Shown here one piece after another: positions 1-8,114 of a DNA stretch of 64,000 nucleotides; position 1 is the first letter of the stretch; every line of letters starts with the position of its first letter. The notes under the pieces are model-generated. The model searched no databases. It was not told where the DNA came from and saw only the letters and a program-made list of their open reading frames with translations. A program made the translations under genes and the position numbers. The DNA comes from Candidatus Manganitrophus sp. (GTDB lineage Bacteria > Nitrospirota > Nitrospiria > SBBL01 > Manganitrophaceae), in the NCBI GenBank assembly GCA_028865235.1, contig CP114561.1, positions 3,864,001-3,928,000 on the forward strand. The letters are read 5' to 3'.

Positions 1-2
1 TG

Positions 3-140
3 TTGCGAGACCCGGTGCTTGCGGCGAAAATGGGGGAGTACGGATTTCGAAAAACATCGGAACTATTTAATTGGGATATCGTCGTTGACAAGATGGTGTC
101 TCATTGTGAACGTGTGTTGTCACCGGATAAACTGACCTGA
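3..140 (+). CDS. Glycosyltransferase family 4, C-terminal end (partial)
   Basis: An open frame enters from the left edge and ends at TGA 138-140. The last 45 residues contain the stretch KMGEYGFRKTSELFNWD, which resembles the tail of GT4 glycosyltransferases, where a conserved aromatic/Trp lies in the final helix. The stop shares its A with the ATG of the next gene (TGATG), so the two are translationally coupled. It probably transfers a sugar during exopolysaccharide assembly in the cytoplasm. The catalytic part lies outside the window, so the call rests on the C-terminus and context only. Confidence 0.55.
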   Translation: MRDPVLAAKMGEYGFRKTSELFNWDIVVDKMVSHCERVLSPDKLT

Positions 141-1207
141 TGTCAAAACCGAAGGCGGCGCTTAAAAAAATAATTTTGTTAAGCCTTTATTTTTTAACCA
201 TTGGGTTAAAGAAAAGTAATGGTCTTATGGTGTTGACATATCATCGCGTGCCTCGTCAACCCGATTTAAATGATGCGTTGAAGGTATCCGAGCATGTCTT
301 CGATCGACAGATGTGTTTTTTAAAGGAGAATTATCGCCTTCTCTCCCCGAATGAGGTGGCTCAAATCATCAATACAGGCATGGAATTCCCGCCGAGATCA
401 TGTTTGATTACATTTGATGACGGCTGGAAAGATAATTATACCTATGCCTATCCGGTTCTAAAGAGACACCATATTCCGGCGCTCATTTTTCTGACAACTG
501 ATTTTATTGGAACCAGCAGGGCGTTTTGGCATGAACAACTGGGTGATCTCCTCAGTAAAGTAAGGGGCGGGATCGACCTGGGATTGCTGGACCGTTTAGT
601 CATGGAGTATCCCTCTAATGTAAATGAGATGATCAAACGGATCTCTCACATTCAGGATGACCGCAGGCAAGATTTGATTCACGATCTAGTCGTTTACCTT
701 AAGAATTTTGACGTTCAGCAAAACGAGGGATTGGTTCTGAAACTGAATACGGTTCTCGGCATTCGGCCGAACCCTGTTGATCCCATGATGCTTTCCTGGT
801 CTGATGTCCGGGAAATGGTGGAAAATAATATTGGAATGGGATCTCATACAAAAGGTCACGAAATCCTAACGAGATTACCGATAGAACGAGTGGAAGAAGA
901 GATTTTTGAGTCAAAAAAGTGTATCCAGGATAAGACCGGGTATCCTGTCGAGTTCCTTTCGTATCCCAATGGAAACTATGATGAGCAAATTATTGAGATT
1001 GCTAAAAAGGCTGGATATGTAGGTGCTTTTACATGTGTGCAGGGGAAAAATGTTGACAGTACTCGTCCGTATGAAATAAGGAGGAGCCACATACGGGAAA
1101 ATTCGTCACTTGGATTGAGCGGCCGTTTCTCGAATTTATTTTTTGCGATTGAGTTGTCTGGGACACGCAGTTATCTCAGTAGGTTTAGGCCGAATTATGA
1201 TTATTGA
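140..1207 (+). CDS. Polysaccharide deacetylase (NodB/CE4 family)
   Basis: 355 aa. CE4 enzymes remove N-acetyl groups from GlcNAc-containing polysaccharides using a metal ion. Visible motifs: TFDDGW near residues 91-96 (motif 1, catalytic and metal Asp), SHTKGH near 235-240 (motif 2, the H-x3-H metal ligands) and YPNGNYD (motif 3). An N-terminal hydrophobic stretch (about residues 10-25) may be a membrane anchor. The start overlaps the stop of the preceding glycosyltransferase. With the neighbouring glycosyltransferases it belongs to an exopolysaccharide locus of the kind that accompanies PEP-CTERM/exosortase systems. Codon use is AT-rich compared with the rest of the window. No frameshift is seen. 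Confidence 0.9.
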   Translation: MSKPKAALKKIILLSLYFLTIGLKKSNGLMVLTYHRVPRQPDLNDALKVSEHVFDRQMCFLKENYRLLSPNEVAQIINTGMEFPPRSCLITFDDGWKDNYTYAYPVLKRHHIPALIFLTTDFIGTSRAFWHEQLGDLLSKVRGGIDLGLLDRLVMEYPSNVNEMIKRISHIQDDRRQDLIHDLVVYLKNFDVQQNEGLVLKLNTVLGIRPNPVDPMMLSWSDVREMVENNIGMGSHTKGHEILTRLPIERVEEEIFESKKCIQDKTGYPVEFLSYPNGNYDEQIIEIAKKAGYVGAFTCVQGKNVDSTRPYEIRRSHIRENSSLGLSGRFSNLFFAIELSGTRSYLSRFRPNYDY

Positions 1208-1276
1208 AGAATATATTATTCCGGGCATTGTTAGAATGATAATGATATTGTTGTAATCTGCCGGTAAGCACAATCA

Positions 1277-2386
1277 ATGACGAACAAAATAGATATATTA
1301 GCGGTTGGTGATATCACTTTGGGAAACCATCTCCTTACGGCTGGATTTGGAATCAGGGATATCATCGAGAAAAGAGGTAACCATTATATCTTTCAATTCG
1401 TAAGGTCCCTACTGCGGGAATCCGACATCACCTTCGGAAATTTAGAGTCTGTCCTATCCGATGCGAGCGCGGAAAGAGGAAATATTAAATCGATGTTTTT
1501 TCGCGGCTCTCCGAGCGCCGTAGACACCCTCTCCGATGGCGGTTTTGATATCTTGAATATTGCAAATAATCACAGCTTGCATCATGGCGTTGATGCGTTT
1601 AAAGAAACCACAGAACTCCTGAAAAAAAAGGACTTGCTTGTCTTAGGACTTGCCGGTGAGGACGATTACTCCGCAGCCCCGGTGGTGCATCGAATTAAAG
1701 ATATCAAACTTGGTTTTTTGGGGTACTCTTTCGTCAGAGAGAACTATTACGGTGGAAGGCCGTTGTATGCCCTTGGGGACCTCGGAAATGTGATTAATGA
1801 TATCAAAAGATTAAAAAGAGAAGTCGATTTTGTCGTTGTATCTTGCCATTGGGGTCTTGAAATAATAAATCGTCCTTCCCTTCACACAATCGAAATGGCG
1901 AGAGCTATGATCGATCATGGCGCCGATGTCATATTTGGACATCATCCTCACGTCTTTCAGGCGATTGAACGATATAAGAGCGGGCTTATTTTTTATAGCC
2001 TTGGAAACTTTGTATTTGATTGTTTATGGGAGAAAGAGTACGTCAGAAGTGCCATTGTGAAGGTGACATTACAGAGAGGCGAAAAGATTTCTTATGATCT
2101 GATCCCGATACGCATTAACAGTGGATATCAGCCTGTTCCTCTCACAGGCTCCGACGAAAAGGCGTTTTTGTCTTACGTCTCAGATATTTCCAACAAGGAC
2201 TATTATGATAACTATCAGGATCTTGAAGAAAGTTGTTTAAACTATTATGTCGAGTACAATCGATGTGAAAAGAGTGCCGTATACAAAAAAATACTATTTC
2301 TGATGAGAAGGCTACATAAAGTAAAGTTTAGCGTCTTAGCCATGGTATTTTGGGAAAAGTTTTTAAAAAAGGTTCTTCCTTTATGA
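1277..2386 (+). CDS. CapA-like metallophosphoesterase (capsule/poly-gamma-glutamate type)
   Basis: 369 aa, matching the PGA_cap (CapA) calcineurin-like fold. Metal-site motifs visible: AVGDITLGNH at the N-terminus, NIANNHSLHHG near residue 95, CHWG near 195, and GHHPHVFQ followed by YSLGNFVFD near 220-245. CapA proteins work in export or elongation of poly-gamma-glutamate, and homologues occur in many exopolysaccharide clusters where the substrate is unknown. No signal peptide is obvious, so a cytoplasmic or membrane-peripheral location is likely. The gene overlaps the next glycosyltransferase by an ATGA at 2383-2386. The ribosome-binding site is weak. Confidence 0.85.
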   Translation: MTNKIDILAVGDITLGNHLLTAGFGIRDIIEKRGNHYIFQFVRSLLRESDITFGNLESVLSDASAERGNIKSMFFRGSPSAVDTLSDGGFDILNIANNHSLHHGVDAFKETTELLKKKDLLVLGLAGEDDYSAAPVVHRIKDIKLGFLGYSFVRENYYGGRPLYALGDLGNVINDIKRLKREVDFVVVSCHWGLEIINRPSLHTIEMARAMIDHGADVIFGHHPHVFQAIERYKSGLIFYSLGNFVFDCLWEKEYVRSAIVKVTLQRGEKISYDLIPIRINSGYQPVPLTGSDEKAFLSYVSDISNKDYYDNYQDLEESCLNYYVEYNRCEKSAVYKKILFLMRRLHKVKFSVLAMVFWEKFLKKVLPL

Positions 2387-3486
2387 AGGTGTTGCACGTT
2401 GCTCATTATGCAAAAAGTGGAATCATTACGGTAATTAAAAATCAAATTCTCTGCTCAACGAATCCTGACATTCAATACTCTGTTGCGGTGTTCGATACGA
2501 TTGATGAGGATCTTTATAAAATTGGACAAACCCGAAATGTATCCATTTTTTTTCTCAAGTCCGGCAAGCTTTCAGTGTTCAGAAGTTTCTTGGATTACTT
2601 CCGTTTGATAAAAAAAATAGCACCGGATGTAGTGCATACACATTCGTATTTTCCAAGGATGTTGACCGGTTTTCTTGCGCTGTTTGGTGGGATGAAAAAT
2701 ATAAGGGCCGTTACCACGATTCATAACGACTATCCCTATTTTTACAACAAAGATGGGAAGAGCCTTTTGAAAAGGTTTACAGAAAGATGTTATCTACAAT
2801 GGGCTCAACCGCATGTCATTTGTGTGTCTACGTATATAAAAAAAATCATAAACCACGTCTATCGGGATGTCCATGATGTCTCCGTCATAAATAATGGCAT
2901 TTCGTTCTCTCTGAAAGAAGATCATTCTACAATAAATCGGGGTGAAGGATGCATTGTGATTACTGTTGGAAGGCTATCGTCACAAAAAAACTATGATTAT
3001 TTATTAGATTGTTGGTCCGAAGCGGTTAATAAATATCCTGAATCAGTGCTCTGGTTTGTAGGAGATGGAGAAGAGAGGCAGTCACTTGAAGCAAAAGTAA
3101 GAAAGTTAAATATCGAGTCTAGTGTTCTTTTTATGGGATGGCGGAACGATATACAAAGCATCCTCAAAAAGGCAGATATATTTGTTCTTTCTTCGAACTA
3201 CGAAGGATTTCCAATGGCTATTTTAGAGGCGCAGCGCGAAGGTTTGCCGGTAGTTGCGACAAATGTTTCAGGAGTAAGTGACATCGTCGAAAACGGTAAT
3301 AGCGGTTTTATCGTGACGAAAGGTGACAAGGCAGAGATGGTGACTGCTTTATCTATGTTGATCGGGGATCAAGTATTACGATTGAAGATGGGAAAGAAAG
3401 GACAATTATCTGTTTACAGCAAGTTTGCTATTGATGGTTATATCAAAAATGTTGAATCCCTTTATTCCGAAAAAGTGAGCTATTGA
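2383..3486 (+). CDS. Glycosyltransferase family 4
   Basis: 367 aa from the ATG at 2383, chosen over an upstream ATG at 2350 because it overlaps the capA stop (ATGA) and begins with the typical beta-strand MKVLHVAHYAKSG. The GT-B fold C-terminal domain shows TVGRLSSQKNYDYLL and the nucleotide-sugar-binding motif SSNYEGFPMAILEA with the two glutamates of the E-x7-E signature. It retains the usual family length. The role is inferred as a sugar transfer step in exopolysaccharide repeat-unit assembly on the cytoplasmic face; donor and acceptor cannot be read from sequence. Confidence 0.9.
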   Translation: MKVLHVAHYAKSGIITVIKNQILCSTNPDIQYSVAVFDTIDEDLYKIGQTRNVSIFFLKSGKLSVFRSFLDYFRLIKKIAPDVVHTHSYFPRMLTGFLALFGGMKNIRAVTTIHNDYPYFYNKDGKSLLKRFTERCYLQWAQPHVICVSTYIKKIINHVYRDVHDVSVINNGISFSLKEDHSTINRGEGCIVITVGRLSSQKNYDYLLDCWSEAVNKYPESVLWFVGDGEERQSLEAKVRKLNIESSVLFMGWRNDIQSILKKADIFVLSSNYEGFPMAILEAQREGLPVVATNVSGVSDIVENGNSGFIVTKGDKAEMVTALSMLIGDQVLRLKMGKKGQLSVYSKFAIDGYIKNVESLYSEKVSY

Positions 3487-3548
3487 AAAACTGTCAAATG
3501 CAGGTTTTTGAGTTTTAGACAATTTATCCATAGGTCGAATCAAAAAAA

Positions 3549-4748
3549 ATGGAAAAGAAAAGAAAACGTATTTGCGTCGTATATCAAGAAGATTACCCGT
3601 GGGACATCAGGGTAGAAAAAATTGCAAATGTGTTGTCCTCCGAAGAGCACGATGTATTTATCGTCTGTAGAAATGAGTCTCGAAGGATCAGAGATGAAGA
3701 TCTGAACGGTATCAAAATAAAGAGACTGCCTGCAGTTTCTAAAAAATTTGGGAAGTTAAATGAGGTCATTAATTTTCCGGCTTTTTTTAATCCATTATGG
3801 ATATCTGCAATATCGGACTGTGTTAAAAATAACAAAATCGATTTCATCGTGGTAAGAGATCTGCCATTGGCTTTGGCTGCAATCGCTGTAGGTCGGTTTT
3901 ATAAAATTCCTGTGTTTCTGGATATGGCGGAATGTTATCCTGAGTTACTTCGAAGTCTCTGGAAATTCGGTATATTTAGATTTCAAAACTTGGTTGTGCG
4001 GAACCCATATTTTGCTGATGTAATTGAAAAAATAGTGATAAAAAGAATTGACCATATTTTTGTCGTCGTTGAAGAGGCAAGGGAACGGTTGATTGCGAAG
4101 GGAGCGGATCCTCGGAAGGTTTCGATCGTGAGTAATACATCTCCATTAGCCAAGTTCAATCCGAATCTAGTTGTTTCAAAGAAAGATTCGGGTAATAAAT
4201 TAAAAATGATCTATGTCGGATATTTAACAAAGGGGAGAGGACTGACGACTCCGTTTGAGGGACTTGCGTTGTTTATAAAAGATCATAAAAGTCCGATTTC
4301 CCTGTGTGTTGTTGGTACAGGGGAGGCTGAAGATGACTATAAGAAATTAGCAAAAAGACTCGGTATAGAAGAGTTTATAGAATTTAAAGGTTGGGTTGAT
4401 AATACCAAGATCGCCGAATATATCCTTTCAAGCGATGTCGGTCTCGTCCCCCATCATGTATGTGGTCATTGGAATAATACGGTTCCTAATAAACTCTTTG
4501 ATTATATGGCTTGCGGTATACCTGTTCTTTCATCCAATACAAGACCTGTTTCAAGAATTATCAAAGAAACCGGATGCGGTTTGGTTTATAAAGACCTAGA
4601 TCCGGTCGATTTTAGAGACTGTTTAATCGAATTAACAAATGAGTCCAAACGGATGAGTTTTAGAGAAAATGGAAGGAGAGCGGTCCAGGAGAAATACAAC
4701 TGGGAAATAGATTCGAAAAGCATGGTAGCAATTATAAACACACTGTAA
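3549..4748 (+). CDS. Glycosyltransferase family 4
   Basis: 399 aa with a GT-B architecture. The N-terminal half has RICVVYQEDYPWDIRVEK, a motif common to GT4 proteins in which Asp-Ile-Arg-Val follows the first strand. The C-terminal half shows YVGYLTKGRG and NKLFDYMACGIPVLSSN, the acceptor/donor-binding segment before the final helices. It follows the previous glycosyltransferase by 62 nt and lies in the same AT-rich block. It probably acts in the same exopolysaccharide pathway; sugar specificity is unknown. Confidence 0.88.
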   Translation: MEKKRKRICVVYQEDYPWDIRVEKIANVLSSEEHDVFIVCRNESRRIRDEDLNGIKIKRLPAVSKKFGKLNEVINFPAFFNPLWISAISDCVKNNKIDFIVVRDLPLALAAIAVGRFYKIPVFLDMAECYPELLRSLWKFGIFRFQNLVVRNPYFADVIEKIVIKRIDHIFVVVEEARERLIAKGADPRKVSIVSNTSPLAKFNPNLVVSKKDSGNKLKMIYVGYLTKGRGLTTPFEGLALFIKDHKSPISLCVVGTGEAEDDYKKLAKRLGIEEFIEFKGWVDNTKIAEYILSSDVGLVPHHVCGHWNNTVPNKLFDYMACGIPVLSSNTRPVSRIIKETGCGLVYKDLDPVDFRDCLIELTNESKRMSFRENGRRAVQEKYNWEIDSKSMVAIINTL

Positions 4749-4842
4749 TTTATGGCTTGTGTTTAGGTTATGCACTCTGATACGGAGAGATTATTTGTAT
4801 CTAGGGTGTACAGTTGTTGTATAAATAAAAGTGGTTCATCTA

Positions 4843-6234
4843 ATGAATAAGATCATTGAACAGTTGTATTTCGCCGCTCCCGTGGCTGTACAAGATGTAC
4901 TTGTCTCTGCATACGGATACAAATTATACAATGAACGTTACGGTGGAAATCACAACCGATATCTAAGTGAACTTTTAGCGTCACAATATTTCAATGCGGG
5001 CAGAATCCGAGAGTTAGTTGATTCAAGTTTTATTAAGATGTTTCGGCATGCGGTTGAGAACGTTCCGTATTACCGACAGTTAGTCCGTGATGGAAGGATC
5101 GACCTCCAAGCAGTAAAAAGCGTCGACGATCTTTGTAGAATTCCGATCCTTACTAAAGAGCAAATTCGGAATGACCCCGAAGCATTCCTCGCTTCCGGGT
5201 TTGGATCCGGTCAGTTGATAAAGATCGGTACCAGCGGAACCACCGGAAAGACATTAACCATCTACATCGATAAAGATTCAAGAAGAAGGGCGTACGCATT
5301 TTTCAGCCGGTTCAAGGCGTGGTTCGGCATCGATCCCTCTCTCCCGAATGTGACATTTGCCGGAAGAGTATTCGTGGAGCCGGATAGGAAGACGCCCCCT
5401 TTCTGGCGCCGAAATCGTGTATCGAATAATTATCTTTTTTCTTCGTATCATCTTTCTCCCGCCACGCTCCCTTCATATGTTGAGGCCTTACTGAAAATTC
5501 AGCCGCATTTTATCGACAGTTATCCGTCCAGCATCTATACAATCGCAAAATATATGCAGGACAATGGGATTTCAGGTATCTTTCCTAAAGCGATCATTAC
5601 GTCGTCCGAGACATTGCTGGAACATCAACGGCGGACGATTGAGGAGGTGTTCAGGTGTCCTGTGGCGGATCAGTACGGTTGTGCAGAACAGGTCGTGTTT
5701 GTTTCGCAGTGCGAAAAGGGTACATATCATGTCCATCCTGAGTTCGGAGTGGTGGAGTTCTTGCGGGAGGATGGAAGCGAGGCGGAGCCGGGTGAACAGG
5801 CAAGATTAGTTTGCACCGGATTTACGAACGATGCTATGCCGCTGATCCGATACGAGATGGGTGATGTGGGTGTGCGATCGTCCGAGGAGTGTGCGTGTGG
5901 TCGATCGTTTCCGAGCATTAAACAAATCATCGGACGGATGGATGATACACTCATTACTGGAGATGGCCGTCGTATTGGTAGACTCGACCCCGTATTTAAG
6001 GGATTAAAATCAGTTATAGAGGCTCAGATTGTCCAAGAGGATTATGAAAATATTGTGCTTTATATTGTACCGGGTCGTGATTTTCAGATGGGACATGCAC
6101 AAACGGTCGTTTCCGAGTTACGGAAACGATTGGGGAGTTCAATGAAGGTTAGGGTTGAGTTGGTCGACGAGATTGCACGGACGTCGAGCGGAAAGTTTAG
6201 GGCCGTTGTTTCTAAGATCGTCAGGGCATCATAA
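4843..6234 (+). CDS. CapK/PaaK-like adenylate-forming enzyme
   Basis: 463 aa from ATG 4843; a GTG at 4831 is the alternative start and neither has a clear Shine-Dalgarno. The protein belongs to the phenylacetate-CoA-ligase-like branch of the ANL superfamily. The AMP-binding loop GTSGTTGKT sits near residue 130, YGCAEQ forms the adenine-binding motif, and PLIRYEMGDVG matches the A8-like hinge region. Members named CapK recur in capsule and exopolysaccharide clusters, where they may activate an organic acid for polymer decoration. Here the gene closes the exopolysaccharide block; the substrate is unknown. Confidence 0.8.
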   Translation: MNKIIEQLYFAAPVAVQDVLVSAYGYKLYNERYGGNHNRYLSELLASQYFNAGRIRELVDSSFIKMFRHAVENVPYYRQLVRDGRIDLQAVKSVDDLCRIPILTKEQIRNDPEAFLASGFGSGQLIKIGTSGTTGKTLTIYIDKDSRRRAYAFFSRFKAWFGIDPSLPNVTFAGRVFVEPDRKTPPFWRRNRVSNNYLFSSYHLSPATLPSYVEALLKIQPHFIDSYPSSIYTIAKYMQDNGISGIFPKAIITSSETLLEHQRRTIEEVFRCPVADQYGCAEQVVFVSQCEKGTYHVHPEFGVVEFLREDGSEAEPGEQARLVCTGFTNDAMPLIRYEMGDVGVRSSEECACGRSFPSIKQIIGRMDDTLITGDGRRIGRLDPVFKGLKSVIEAQIVQEDYENIVLYIVPGRDFQMGHAQTVVSELRKRLGSSMKVRVELVDEIARTSSGKFRAVVSKIVRAS

Positions 6235-6543
6235 ATGGATTGATAATGGAGTTAGGAGTGCCATTCTCCGAGTGTTGCTGAAAAAGAACGACCATCTCGA
6301 CTCGACCGAACAAAAAAGAAACAGATCTATATTCCACGCCAGTCACCCTTGTTAGGATGATCAGTCAGTGGGTTTTCAGTGCATGGAAATCTCAGCTTCG
6401 GACTGTTCAAATCCCTAATACTTCGCGACTAAACGGAGGAATTACTAGGGTTAGATATTGTATGGCCTCCTAATTAGAGTTGTTTCGATAGAAACTTATA
6501 CCTCCTGAGACCAAAGCCACTGAAATTTGTCCTACCCTGATGG
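6235..6543. other. Intergenic, no gene recognised
   Basis: About 310 nt between convergent genes. I see short AT-rich stretches and stop codons in all frames, and no clear hairpin with a T-tract. An open stretch just after the CapK stop (RSAILRVLLKKND) has no start and looks accidental or a decayed remnant. This is also where base composition shifts from AT-rich to GC-rich, so a boundary of the exopolysaccharide block could lie here. Confidence 0.4.
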
Positions 6544-7578
6544 TCATTGCACCCTCAAGTTAGTGGGAGGATTTGGTACCGTGTTGCCCGACTCAGGATC
6601 GGTCATCGCCCAGGACACGTCTGAGGCTGCAGTTGCGATAGTAATCTTCGAATAGTAGCGTTTGTGGGCTGGGCAGTCGTAGGCTGGCTGGCACAGCGTG
6701 CCCGCGAACTCAATCCAGCCTAGATCCGTGGAGGATCCCAACGTCTTAATTCCCGTTGAGGTTGACCCGGTCAGTCCATACTCAGCAATCTCTGTTCCGT
6801 TCACGTATAGACGAACGTAGCCTCCGGTCCCAGTCGTGTTCTGTGCCTTGATGACGAACACGAAATTGTACCAGGTCTCATAACTAAGCTGGATGGGGTT
6901 TGTATTGCTGTATCCATTCTTGTTTTGATAATAGACATCATTGTGTTCAAGCGAGGGGTTAAAATGCCCGCTGGGATTAGAGATCCAAGCAGTGAACTTA
7001 TGGTTCTGATTGGCGGAATAGGAATCCCACTGTCCAAATGAAACTCCCCATCGAAAAGCCGCGGCGGAATCACCACGTAACTCTACCCCTTTTTCTCCCG
7101 ATTGGACACCGTTGCCTTCCTGGAATATATCGCACTCGATTCCGCGGTTAGCCTTATTGCAGCCAGGAACCCGGGTCAGATTCATTTGAAAGGCCAAATA
7201 GAGAACGGTACCGTTTATGAGCGGTGTCCCAATCCCTCCATTTGGTTTGAGCTCATTATAGAGATCATGAACATCATTCTGATTAACGTTCCAGAATAGA
7301 CACTGAGCTAATGGAGCAGCCGCTGCCGGATCACATGTTGATGATGCCGCTGCTTGACCAATGATAGGAGAATCTGACCCACACTGTCTTCCACACCAAG
7401 GCGGATTCGGCAGATTTTGGCCATTAGTATATGAATATGTGTCGGGCGTAAAAAGGACTGTTGCATGAGAGACGCCTGTTCCCAATAGCGATATAGGGAA
7501 AGGGGCGACCAGCAACAAGAGGAAAATCGACCCAGCCATGATTTGTATTTTATGTTTAGCCCAGTGTTTCGCGTACAT
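6544..7578 (-). CDS. Secreted protein, possibly ConA-like, under c-di-GMP riboswitch control
   Basis: 344 aa with a strong ribosome-binding site (AGGAGG, 7 nt before the ATG) and a typical signal peptide: basic start, hydrophobic core IMAGSIFLLLLVAPFPISLL, and cleavage near SHA. The mature part is rich in Trp, Tyr and Asn and contains ETWYNFVFVIKAQ and GGYVRLYVNGTEI, a pattern typical of laminin-G/ConA-like jelly rolls or polysaccharide-lyase-like folds. At least six Cys suggest disulfides. The C-terminus stops at NPPTNLRVQ, a sequence that often begins a fibronectin-III domain, so the protein may have lost downstream domains. The riboswitch upstream suggests a role in biofilm matrix or adhesion. 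Enzymatic activity is not established. Confidence 0.65.
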   Translation of the reverse strand: MYAKHWAKHKIQIMAGSIFLLLLVAPFPISLLGTGVSHATVLFTPDTYSYTNGQNLPNPPWCGRQCGSDSPIIGQAAASSTCDPAAAAPLAQCLFWNVNQNDVHDLYNELKPNGGIGTPLINGTVLYLAFQMNLTRVPGCNKANRGIECDIFQEGNGVQSGEKGVELRGDSAAAFRWGVSFGQWDSYSANQNHKFTAWISNPSGHFNPSLEHNDVYYQNKNGYSNTNPIQLSYETWYNFVFVIKAQNTTGTGGYVRLYVNGTEIAEYGLTGSTSTGIKTLGSSTDLGWIEFAGTLCQPAYDCPAHKRYYSKITIATAASDVSWAMTDPESGNTVPNPPTNLRVQ

Positions 7579-7703
7579 AATGATGACCTCCTACAATGAA
7601 TTCCATACATTCCATAAAATCATGATATGCAATGCTACACCACAACTTATTTAATAGCATATCATGCACCTTCCGGCTTAATGTTTTCTTATTTTCTTAA
7701 GAT

Positions 7704-7737
7704 AATAAAAAAGCCGCCAAGTGAATCCTTTGGCGGC
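7704..7737 (-). terminator. Intrinsic terminator, expression platform of riboswitch 1
   Basis: On the minus strand an 8-bp stem GCCGCCAA/TTGGCGGC (7737-7713) is followed directly by TTTTTTATT. It sits immediately after the aptamer and about 125 nt before the start codon of the 344-aa secreted protein, so it is the likely on/off element of the riboswitch. Confidence 0.8.
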
Positions 7738-7845
7738 TCGGCGGGCATGGCCTTTCAGCTTTAGCCCCGTTACTCTGCGTCCCCACCTTTCGATGGGTTT
7801 GCTCTGAGCAAAGGTCGAAATGTAACTTGAGTTACGCCATCGCGT
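7738..7845 (-). ncRNA. Class I cyclic-di-GMP riboswitch (GEMM-I) aptamer 1
   Basis: Read on the minus strand, the segment has the GEMM-I core: GAGCAAACCCA, a GAAA tetraloop, GGTGGGGACGC, then GGGGCTAAAG and GCCCGCCGAGCCGCC, matching the tetraloop/receptor arrangement of this class. The A-rich bulge after GC and the GGACGC strand are intact; the usual GCAAAGCC is GCAGAGTA here. The base preceding CAAAC is G, the identity I associate with c-di-GMP rather than cGAMP recognition. It directs the secreted protein at 6544-7578 through the terminator at 7704-7737. Confidence 0.85.
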
Positions 7846-7904
7846 GAGATTCTTCAGCGCAACCCACTCTGACGCTTCGACTTATGTGGTGTTAATAACG
7901 ATAT

Positions 7905-7933
7905 AAAATACTATATTCTTTTTTCCCCGTCAA
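7905..7933 (-). promoter_or_regulatory. Sigma-70-like promoter for riboswitch 1 transcript
   Basis: Minus-strand TTGACG (7933-7928) and TATTTT (7910-7905) are separated by 17 nt, which predicts a transcript start near 7898, upstream of the aptamer. The flanks are AT-rich. This is pattern matching only, with no mapped start. Confidence 0.5.
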
Positions 7934-8114
7934 CTATAATCACCCTCCACTTAATCTATACCGCTTCGACTTATTCAAGATCTTCCTGTCGTTCAACGTT
8001 CTCGATCAATCCTCGGCAAGATATAAGAAAAGTGAACCGAGATCAATCGGAAGGTCAACGTAGCGGACCTTCGTAAGTGATTCATACTTAATGAGTCGAT
8101 CGCCGGTGCCGCGT

